DNA of 61,836 nt from Geobacteraceae bacterium GWC2_55_20 (GTDB taxonomy: Bacteria > Desulfobacterota > Desulfuromonadia > Geobacterales > Pseudopelobacteraceae), in assembly GCA_001802125.1 (NCBI GenBank), contig MGZK01000003.1:1-61836 (forward strand), read 5' to 3'. Each line of letters begins with the position of its first letter. Positions within the stretch are counted from its first letter, which is position 1. Made by a program: the position numbers and the translations under genes. The notes beneath the pieces were generated by a model that saw only the letters and a program-made list of their open reading frames with translations, was not told the DNA's origin and searched no databases. Below, piece after piece: positions 44,870-51,969 of the stretch.

Positions 44870-45763
44870 ATGGCTGTGCATAGAAAACTGATCGCCGGTC
44901 TGAAAAATTTCATGCCGGGAGCGACAGCACGCAGGACTGCTCCAGCAGTTAAATTGCCGGATGCGAATGGCAAAACGGAAACGGCCGATCTTGCCGTATC
45001 TCAGCCGGGCCGGGAACAACCGGCCATGGACGCCGTGATGCAGGTCCGTCCCGTGGATTCGGAGAAGACCGGGTGGTTTTCTCCATCCTACAAAAATGCC
45101 CGCCCGGTGAAGTTGAACCCGCAGGTGCTGGCGGAAAACCGCTGCGTCGGCTACCAGTCTGAAGCGCCGGAACTGGAGTTTTACCGGGTGCTTCGCACAC
45201 ACATCCTTCAGCAAACCGGGGGCAAGGGCAACACGGTGATGGTGACCAGCGCCAATCCCGGAGAGGGGAAGACTCTTACCGCCATCAACCTGGCCTTCAC
45301 CTTTGCCCGTGAGTTCAAACAGACCGCGCTCCTGGTTGATTGCGACCTGAGACGCCAGCAGATCCATGAACGGCTCGGCTTTCCCAGCGATAAGGGGCTG
45401 TTCGACTATCTTATCGATGATGTGCCTTTTTCGGATCTTGTGGTCTGGCCCGGCGTGGAAAAACTGACGGTAATATCCGGCGGAAAAACCGTCAAGGACA
45501 GCAGTGAGCTGCTAGGTTCCCTCGGCATGAAGAATCTGGTGAACGATATGAAACACCGCTATCCCGATCGTTATGTCTTCTTCGATGTTCCCCCCCTGCT
45601 TACCAGTGCCGATTCCCTGGCGTTTGCGCCACTGGTTGATTATGTGCTGATCGTGGTGCAGGCCGGCAAGACGTCGCTTCAGGACGTGAACAAGGCATTG
45701 AAGCTGATTCCCGGCGAGAAGGTCCTGGGACTGGTTATGAACCGTCAGCAGAATCTGCTTTAG
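44870..45763 (+). CDS. BY-kinase-like tyrosine autokinase (CpsD/CapB type)
   Basis: A 297-residue cytoplasmic protein with a variable N-terminus (1-100) and a P-loop kinase domain: Walker A SANPGEGKT, Walker A' LLVDCDLRRQQ and Walker B VFFDVPPLL. It should work with the Wzz-like protein encoded just upstream to control polymerisation and export. The C-terminus ends LGLVMNRQQNLL with no tyrosine cluster, so the usual autophosphorylation tail is absent. Confidence 0.9.
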   Translation: MAVHRKLIAGLKNFMPGATARRTAPAVKLPDANGKTETADLAVSQPGREQPAMDAVMQVRPVDSEKTGWFSPSYKNARPVKLNPQVLAENRCVGYQSEAPELEFYRVLRTHILQQTGGKGNTVMVTSANPGEGKTLTAINLAFTFAREFKQTALLVDCDLRRQQIHERLGFPSDKGLFDYLIDDVPFSDLVVWPGVEKLTVISGGKTVKDSSELLGSLGMKNLVNDMKHRYPDRYVFFDVPPLLTSADSLAFAPLVDYVLIVVQAGKTSLQDVNKALKLIPGEKVLGLVMNRQQNLL

Positions 45764-45770
45764 TAAGTTA

Positions 45771-45809
45771 GAAGCTGTTTTCTGCTATTTTCAGGCAGAA
45801 AACAACTTC
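45771..45809 (+). terminator. Hairpin between kinase and thioredoxin-like genes
   Basis: A 15-bp stem with one mismatch (45771-45785 with 45795-45809; core GTTTTCTGC/GCAGAAAAC). There is no T-tract, so it could be a partial terminator or an RNA-stability element inside the operon. Confidence 0.5.
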
Positions 45810-45867
45810 GTTAACGCACTTATCCTGTATATCAGGGCTAGCTGTTTTCGCAGAGTTTGGAGGATTC

Positions 45868-46485
45868 ATGAAAGCAAGGTTTATCCAGTATGCCGTATTG
45901 TTGATCGCAATTCTGATAGGTTTTGGCGGCGCTCTGCCCGGGGTCCTGAAAGACGCCGTGGCGGCTGAGCCGAACATCTTCCTGGGCAAGAGCAAAAGCG
46001 ATACCACGGTCTATTTCGTCAGTGACTGGTTTTGCCCGGTTTGCCGAAAAATAGAGCCGGAAATCGAGAAGATCTATCCGGAATTGGCGGCGAATGTTCG
46101 CATAGCATTTGTCGATTTGCCGATACATCCGGAATCCGCCAATATAACCCCTTACCATCTTCAATTTATGCTCTATGAAAAGGGTAAATACATTCCCCTT
46201 CGGCATGTTCTGGACGAAGTCTCACGTAGGACCAAAAATCCCTCCCAAGACCAGATCCAGGCCGCTGCAACCCCGTTGGGGGTAACCCTCCGGACTTTGG
46301 ATTTTGTGGAAATATTGAACGGAGTCAGACTGTTCGAATCCATCTGCCAGAAATTCAAGGTTAATGCAACACCCACGGTAGTAATCGACAACTCCAGAAC
46401 CGGCAAACGCAAACTGCTTGTCGGGAGCAAGGAAATAACCGGCAGCGGCATAAAGCAGGCAATTGCCGCTGTGGAAAGAAAATGA
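45868..46485 (+). CDS. Exported thioredoxin-fold protein (CPVC)
   Basis: A 205-residue periplasmic protein with GGAGG before the ATG and a signal peptide or anchor (about 1-32). The redox motif is Cys56-Pro-Val-Cys59 in SDWFCPVCRK, followed by the cis-Pro region NATPTVVID. The spacing resembles DsbA/DsbC/DsbG-type disulfide enzymes rather than thioredoxin itself. Sitting in the EPS/exosortase operon, it may keep the exosortase Cys reduced or fold surface proteins; that is speculation. Confidence 0.85.
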   Translation: MKARFIQYAVLLIAILIGFGGALPGVLKDAVAAEPNIFLGKSKSDTTVYFVSDWFCPVCRKIEPEIEKIYPELAANVRIAFVDLPIHPESANITPYHLQFMLYEKGKYIPLRHVLDEVSRRTKNPSQDQIQAAATPLGVTLRTLDFVEILNGVRLFESICQKFKVNATPTVVIDNSRTGKRKLLVGSKEITGSGIKQAIAAVERK

Positions 46486-46542
46486 CGGGTGCCCCGTCTT
46501 GTTGATTGCCATCCGCCGAATGTTACTATCATAAGAGGACAC

Positions 46543-48072
46543 ATGAAAAAGTCTCGCATTGCCGCCATAGACATTGGTACTAATTCCATTCGCTGCATCA
46601 TTGCTGAAGCTTCCAAAGACGGAAAATTTAAGATATTGGATGATGAGAAGGCAACGGTGCGTCTGGGTGAGAAGCTGGCCATGACCGGGACCATTTCCGG
46701 AGAAGCTTCGGACCGTGCCGTGGAAGCCATCCAGCGTTTCAGGATGCTTGTGACCGGATTGAAAGTAGAGGCGGTCGAAGCGGTGGCGACCAGTGCAGTC
46801 AGGACCGCAACCAACGGCAAGGAGCTGGTTGCGCGGTTGTCGGAAGAGCTCGGACACGAAATCAAGGTCATTTCCGGTGATGAAGAAGCCGAGCTGACGG
46901 CAGCTTCAGCGCTCTCAAACTTCGACATGTACGGCAAGCGTTATGCCATGGTCGATATCGGCGGAGGGAGTGTCGAGATAGTCACCGCATACGGAAACCA
47001 TGTGGAAGAATTCTATTCCCTTGATCTGGGCGCGGTCGTCATGACCGACCGTTTTTTGTCGAACGACCCGGTAAGCGAGGATGAACTGGGAAAACTTCAG
47101 AGGCATATCAGGACCAGCCTGAAACGGGTTTTCAGTACCAACAGAATATCCGTCGATACATTGATCGGGTCCGGTGGGACCCTGACAGCGCTTGGCTGCA
47201 TGGCCATGCAGATGCGCAGGGACAATTATGTGTCCATACATGGCTACGAGGTGCTCCGTTCGGAAGTCGTCCACCTGCTGGCCATGCTGCTACGAAAAGA
47301 TCTGAAAGGGCGCCGCACCATTGCAGGGCTTAACCAGGACCGGGCTGATATCATCGTGGCCGGTGTGGTGGTGATCGACGAACTGATGCGCTTTCTGGAC
47401 GCAAATCGTTTGCTGGTCAATGAACGGGGAATCCGCGAGGGATTGTTGATAAGGGCGATGAAGCGGCTCGGATTCACGGATGGAAACAGCACTCCACCCA
47501 CATGGAGAGACTCCGTCATGGATTTTGCGCGCTCCTGCCATATAGATGAACCGCATGCCACCCATGTTACTGATATTTCTCTCTCGATCTTTGATACGCT
47601 GGTGCTTCCGTTCGGAATGAAGAAGCCCGAGAGAAAACTCCTTGAAGCGGCGGCCATGCTGCACGACAGCGGCTATTTCATCAGCTATGGCAGTCATCAC
47701 AAACACTCGTACCATCTCATCCGGCACGCCGAATTGTTCGGTTTTACGCCCCGTGAACGGGAGTTGATAGCGCAGATAGCCCGTTATCACCGGAAGTCGC
47801 TCCCCAAAAGGAAGCATGAGGCTTTCCAGAGCCTGAAGGAAAAAGACCAGGTGACAGTGGCCCGTCTGGGTGGAATTCTGCGTCTGGCCGATGGACTCGA
47901 CCGCCGCCGGAACAGTCTGGTGCAAGATGCTTCCTGTCTTTTTGGCGGCGCCACGGTAACGATTCGACTGAGCGCCACGGAAGATATATCGGTGGAGATT
48001 TTTGGCGCCAATGCCAAGAAGGATCTGTTTGAAAAGGCATTCGGCTGCACAGTCGTATTTGTAACCGCATGA
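46543..48072 (+). CDS. ppx: Exopolyphosphatase / guanosine pentaphosphate phosphatase (Ppx/GppA)
   Basis: A 509-residue protein; ATG 46543 has AGAGGA upstream and the longer frame from 46489 lacks a site. Actin-like ATPase-fold motifs AAIDIGTNSIRCII, VATSAVRTATNG, GDEEAELTA, MVDIGGGSVEIV and GSGGTLTAL mark Ppx/GppA. The C-terminal HD-type helical domain (about 330-490: AAMLHDSGYFISYG) is present. It hydrolyses polyphosphate or pppGpp. It follows the thioredoxin-like gene by 57 bp and converges on ppk, a common polyphosphate pairing. Confidence 0.94.
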   Translation: MKKSRIAAIDIGTNSIRCIIAEASKDGKFKILDDEKATVRLGEKLAMTGTISGEASDRAVEAIQRFRMLVTGLKVEAVEAVATSAVRTATNGKELVARLSEELGHEIKVISGDEEAELTAASALSNFDMYGKRYAMVDIGGGSVEIVTAYGNHVEEFYSLDLGAVVMTDRFLSNDPVSEDELGKLQRHIRTSLKRVFSTNRISVDTLIGSGGTLTALGCMAMQMRRDNYVSIHGYEVLRSEVVHLLAMLLRKDLKGRRTIAGLNQDRADIIVAGVVVIDELMRFLDANRLLVNERGIREGLLIRAMKRLGFTDGNSTPPTWRDSVMDFARSCHIDEPHATHVTDISLSIFDTLVLPFGMKKPERKLLEAAAMLHDSGYFISYGSHHKHSYHLIRHAELFGFTPRERELIAQIARYHRKSLPKRKHEAFQSLKEKDQVTVARLGGILRLADGLDRRRNSLVQDASCLFGGATVTIRLSATEDISVEIFGANAKKDLFEKAFGCTVVFVTA

Positions 48073-48079
48073 TCCCATT

Positions 48080-48103
48080 TCAGCCGGCTTGACCGTCGGC
48101 TGA
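48080..48103 (+). terminator. Hairpin between convergent ppx and ppk
   Basis: TCAGCCG (48080-48086) pairs with CGGCTGA (48097-48103) just past the ppx stop. Weak T-content; possibly bidirectional. Confidence 0.4.
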
Positions 48104-48155
48104 CCTGTCCTGAAAGTTATAAATTGCGGGACGGATGGGGAAGGTTGGACGATGT

Positions 48156-50309
48156 TTACTCCGGCGGGAGTGCCGTCTCCGCGACTTTCTTCTTTTTCTT
48201 CATCCTCTTCCGATGCAGTTCAACCCGTTTTTCCGCAAGTTCCATCAACCGGCAATGACTACCGGCAGCAGTGTCCGGATCGGCGGGCATCCGCTGGATA
48301 TAGCTGCCATCGGGCTGCATGTCCCAGGCTGAACGCGAGTCCCGCAGGTGGACGTCCAGAATGGTGCGGATCTCACGGGCCAGCGACGGTGTCTCGATCG
48401 GGCAGAGTACCTCCACCCTTGCTTCCAGGTTGCGCTTCATCGCGTCCGCCGATGAGATGAAATACTCCTCCGCTCCGCCGTTTCTGAAATAGTAGATACG
48501 TGAGTGCTCCAGAAAACGGCCGACGATGCTGACTACGCGAATGTTTTCCGACACCCCGCGTATGCCGGGTCGCAGGCGGCAGGTGTCACGCACGATCAGG
48601 TCGATCACTACTCCGGCCTGGGAAGCCTGGTAGAGCGCCTTGACAATGTCTCCATCTTCGAGGGCGTTGATCTTGAACTGGATCATGCCGCCGCCGCTTT
48701 CGAGGTGCAATGCCGTCTCACGCTCGATCTTCGATAACAGCGCCTGTTTGAGAAAGCGCGGAGCTGTCAGCAAGCGGCTGTACTTCCTGCGAGGCTTGAA
48801 ACCAGTGGTCAGGTAATTGAACAGTTCGGTCACATCGTTGCCCAGCGCTTCGCTGCAGCTCAGCAGACCGATATCACTGTAGATGCGGGCCGTGTCCGTA
48901 TGGTAATTGCCTGTGCCGATATGAACATAGCGCCGTAGCGCGTTATAGTCCTGGCGGACGATCATGATCACCTTGCAATGGGTTTTGAATCCCACCACTC
49001 CGTAGGTGACGTGGATGCCGGCCCGCTCCATTTTTTCCGCCAGGCGGATATTGGCGGCCTCGTCAAAACGTGCTTTCAGTTCCACCACCACTGCCACCTG
49101 TTTACCGTTCTGGGCAGCCGTCAGCAGCGCTTCAATGATGTTACCCTGGCTGGAGGTTCGATAGAGGGTCATCTTGATGCCATGTACCTTTTTGTCGACT
49201 GCCGCATCGCGCAGGAAACGTTCCACTGCCGCACAAAACGATTCATAGGGGTGCTGGAGCAGGATCGAACCGGCATCACGGATGATGTGGAAAATGTTCC
49301 GCTGTGATTCCAGTTGCGGGTGTACCAGCGGATAATGTGGTGTATCGCGCAGATGCGGATAATTCAGCCCGGTCAGTTCGAACAGATCCCGCATGGCCAG
49401 CAGTTCCGGCACTTCAAATACATCGTCGGTCTCGTTGATGTTGAGTTCCGCCGCTAATCGGCCACGTTGAAGGGCCGGTATTCCCTGGACCGCTTCCATC
49501 CGCACGATCGGGGCAAAACGCCGTTCCTTGAGCTCGGTTTCGATCATCTCCACCAGGTCATCGGCTTCTTCCTCATCCAGTTCGGTGTTGGCATTGCGTG
49601 TGACCCGGAACAGGTCGCAGCGAACCACCTTCATTCCCGGAAAAAGCATGTCCAGATTACTCATCATCAGGTCTTCGAGGCGCACGAAACGGTCATGTTT
49701 GCCCGGTACCGGTATGAAACGGGAAGTGCCGGCGCCGACCGGCACCTTGACACGTGCCAGCTGCATGTCAAGGCCGGCCGAGTAATTCAGGGTGACCAGC
49801 AGGTTCAGCGACAGGTTGGAGATGAACGGGAACGGGTGGGCCGGATCGATCGACTGTGGCGTAAGCAATGGGTAGATATTTACGGCAAAATGATTTCTTA
49901 GCGTTTTTCGTTCACGAGCGTTCAGATCCTTCACCGGCGAGATAATAATGCCATTTTGCCGGAGTTGCTCCAGAACCTGCAGCAGCAGGCAGTATTTCCT
50001 CTCTTCCAGGCTTCGGATAAAACCGTGGCATTCCTGTATCTGGCGCAGTGGCGTCAGGCCATCCAGGCTAAGCTCGCGTAGACCGGCCCCGAGCTGCTGC
50101 TTGAGTCCTCCGATCCGTTTCATGAAAAACTCGTCCAGGTTGGAGCTGACGATGGCGATGAATTTGAGGCGTTCCAGAAGCGGCGTGCGTTCGTCTTCAG
50201 CCTCATGGAGTACGCGGCGATTGAATTCCAGCCAGGTCAGCTCTCGGTTGAGATACCAGCAGGAGTCCGAAAGATTGATTTTGGATTCAGTATTGCCGGC
50301 TTTTCTCAT
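48156..50309 (-). CDS. ppk: Polyphosphate kinase 1
   Basis: A 717-residue PPK1 that reversibly polymerises ATP gamma-phosphate into polyphosphate. N-terminal motif WYLNRELTWLEFNRRVLHEA, catalytic-region motifs ELKARFDEAANIRLAEKM, GFKTHCKVIMI (active-site His), YVHIGTGNYH and GVSENIRVVSIVGRFLEHSRI are all present, and length is typical. It is convergent with ppx. The upstream region has an 11-bp repeat array ending 10 bp before a -10, suggesting PhoB control as known for ppk in other bacteria. Confidence 0.97.
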   Translation of the reverse strand: MRKAGNTESKINLSDSCWYLNRELTWLEFNRRVLHEAEDERTPLLERLKFIAIVSSNLDEFFMKRIGGLKQQLGAGLRELSLDGLTPLRQIQECHGFIRSLEERKYCLLLQVLEQLRQNGIIISPVKDLNARERKTLRNHFAVNIYPLLTPQSIDPAHPFPFISNLSLNLLVTLNYSAGLDMQLARVKVPVGAGTSRFIPVPGKHDRFVRLEDLMMSNLDMLFPGMKVVRCDLFRVTRNANTELDEEEADDLVEMIETELKERRFAPIVRMEAVQGIPALQRGRLAAELNINETDDVFEVPELLAMRDLFELTGLNYPHLRDTPHYPLVHPQLESQRNIFHIIRDAGSILLQHPYESFCAAVERFLRDAAVDKKVHGIKMTLYRTSSQGNIIEALLTAAQNGKQVAVVVELKARFDEAANIRLAEKMERAGIHVTYGVVGFKTHCKVIMIVRQDYNALRRYVHIGTGNYHTDTARIYSDIGLLSCSEALGNDVTELFNYLTTGFKPRRKYSRLLTAPRFLKQALLSKIERETALHLESGGGMIQFKINALEDGDIVKALYQASQAGVVIDLIVRDTCRLRPGIRGVSENIRVVSIVGRFLEHSRIYYFRNGGAEEYFISSADAMKRNLEARVEVLCPIETPSLAREIRTILDVHLRDSRSAWDMQPDGSYIQRMPADPDTAAGSHCRLMELAEKRVELHRKRMKKKKKVAETALPPE

Positions 50310-50354
50310 TTTTACCTGTACTGTACCCGGCTTAGTATGCGTTCATACCTGACT

Positions 50355-50410
50355 TTAATAGCATGGCAATGTTACAGAATTGTTGCGGTTATGTAATTGT
50401 TGTGTAGAAA
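50355..50410 (-). promoter_or_regulatory. PhoB-type promoter candidate for ppk
   Basis: Read on the minus strand, half-sites TTTCTAC (50410-50404), CAATTAC (50399-50393), CCGCAAC (50388-50382) and CTGTAAC (50377-50371) recur every 11 bp. Exactly 10 bp later is the -10 TATTAA (50360-50355). All four end in AC. The ppk start codon lies about 45 bp further on. Confidence 0.5.
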
Positions 50411-50494
50411 TCGAAGGAGATACGGATTTATTTTCATGCGCAGTTCTTAATCATGATGTGCGTCACAGTATCGTAACTTGTATATTGCCTGTTC

Positions 50495-51262
50495 ATGGAT
50501 AATATGGACGACCATATGCGAAATCAAAAAAACAATTTTATCCAGCGATTCAGCCGGAATCTGTTCTTTGCCGCAGCACTTCTTCTTGTACCGGCCATCA
50601 TGTCCACGGCTGCTAATAACACAAAAACCGTTGCTCGTTACAAAGTGTCCTCAATGGGGTTTGACATCGGCGATGTCACCACCTCCCAGCGCTTCACCGA
50701 AGATGGTGGCCTGTCCGGCTTGCAGTTCGAGACCAGAACGATGGTCAAGGCGTCATTTCTGTGGATGGGGTATCATCAGGACACGGTCGAGAAGGGAACG
50801 CTCCGGAAGCGGGACCTGGTCAGCTATTCCCGCAAGGGGCGGGAAAACGGGGCCGTGATCGACATAGAGGGGCGGCTTGAGGGCCCATTCTTCCGCTTTG
50901 AAGTGCGCGAACATGGGGGAACGCGATCGGTTGTAATCCCGCGCGACAGTTATGACTACACCACGATGGAATGCCCCGAGGCGCGTCTGGATTTCAAGGA
51001 CAAGGCTAAGGTTACACTGAGGGTGCTGGACGTGGAAAAACTGGCCGTGGTCAAGCGGGAGTACCGGCTGATCCGCAACTCGCAATATATGGTGGACAGG
51101 AAGGATTACCCCTGTCGGATCGTGGATTTTACCGACCAGAACAAAAAGGCCCGGCGCTGGATCGCATGGGACGGTGCGACGGTCGTGATGTACCGCCAGG
51201 ACGGCCGTGGGGAGAAAAACTCCTACTCGGTCCGGGCTACTTCGGTAGCCAGGGAGCTGTAG
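50495..51262 (+). CDS. Exported DUF3108-like protein
   Basis: A 255-residue secreted protein; ATG 50495, with 50504 and 50516 as alternatives and no strong ribosome binding site for any. A basic N-terminus and hydrophobic segment (about 20-42) form a signal peptide. The mature part (TKTVARYKVSSMGFDIGDVTTSQ onward) has the repeated beta-strand pattern of DUF3108-type periplasmic proteins. Function unknown. A TCGTAAC motif (50471-50477) sits just upstream. It converges on the next gene with a 9-bp gap. Confidence 0.7.
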   Translation: MDNMDDHMRNQKNNFIQRFSRNLFFAAALLLVPAIMSTAANNTKTVARYKVSSMGFDIGDVTTSQRFTEDGGLSGLQFETRTMVKASFLWMGYHQDTVEKGTLRKRDLVSYSRKGRENGAVIDIEGRLEGPFFRFEVREHGGTRSVVIPRDSYDYTTMECPEARLDFKDKAKVTLRVLDVEKLAVVKREYRLIRNSQYMVDRKDYPCRIVDFTDQNKKARRWIAWDGATVVMYRQDGRGEKNSYSVRATSVAREL

Positions 51263-51271
51263 ACTGAACCT

Positions 51272-51706
51272 TCAAGCTTTCAGCTCTCCGGGAACAAATG
51301 GCCGCAAGCAGCGTGAGACGTATTCGTCCGGGAGACACGCATCCCGGATGCCGTTATTGATCCGGTCGATATACTCCGTTTTCGGTTTACCCTCTTCAAC
51401 TACAAGGTCAATGTACACCAGGCAACTCAGCCCCCGCCCATCAACAGTAACCGCAAGCATCTCCTTGAGGTAAAGGCCCCGCGCAACGCCCTCAAAGCGA
51501 TCGAGGTTCCGCTCATCGTCCTCCGATAGTTCATAGACGGTTCCGAGCACGTAATCCGGTTCGGATTTCACGATGCTGGCATAACCGCGGGTTGTTATTA
51601 TCCAGCGCCATCCATCAAGCCGCCCCGTGCCGATTTCCAGATGTTCCGGGCAGCGCGCCGCCATCTGCAGCCGCCAGAGGTTTGAACCATAGGCAAAGTA
51701 AAGCAC
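51272..51706 (-). CDS. Gamma-glutamylcyclotransferase-like (AIG2/GGCT fold) protein
   Basis: A 144-residue protein beginning MLYFAYGSNLW, the signature YGSN loop of the GGCT fold, with Glu in DRFEGVARGLYLKEML as probable catalytic residue. GTG start with AAGGAG 6 bp upstream. It releases 5-oxoproline from gamma-glutamyl compounds in characterised members; the true substrate here is unknown. Confidence 0.88.
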   Translation of the reverse strand: MLYFAYGSNLWRLQMAARCPEHLEIGTGRLDGWRWIITTRGYASIVKSEPDYVLGTVYELSEDDERNLDRFEGVARGLYLKEMLAVTVDGRGLSCLVYIDLVVEEGKPKTEYIDRINNGIRDACLPDEYVSRCLRPFVPGELKA

Positions 51707-51733
51707 TTTTTGCTCCTTTTAAGTTTGTATAAA

Positions 51734-51789
51734 AAGTAACACAACATTTACACACCGCGAACACAGCCGACACAATACTGTTATATGAT
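51734..51789 (+). promoter_or_regulatory. PhoB-type promoter candidate for the phospholipid operon
   Basis: Half-sites AAGTAAC (51734), CATTTAC (51745), CGCGAAC (51756) and CCGACAC (51767) repeat every 11 bp; 10 bp after the last is the -10 TATGAT (51784-51789). The leader to ATG 51970 would be about 175 nt. On the other strand the same DNA shows GTGT-centred 11-bp repeats facing the GGCT gene, but without a good -10 at the right distance. Confidence 0.5.
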
Positions 51790-51969
51790 CAGGGCATATG
51801 ATCAGCCCCTACAGTTCATCGATATTCAGTCCCGCATTCCAAAGAACCTGCCCACACCTTTTCGTGCCCCCGCTTTCCCTAAACTTCGAAATATATACTT
51901 CAGCTGCCCCCGAGGTGTCCAGGTCGGCGGCTGACCTCCGATCCAAATCATCTCCGGGAGGAAGTGTTC

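Noticed and set aside
50460-50486. PhoB-type promoter for the DUF3108-like gene
   Set aside because: GCGTCAC and TCGTAAC have 11-bp spacing, but TATATT follows only 3 bp later and the start codon is too close, so the architecture does not fit.
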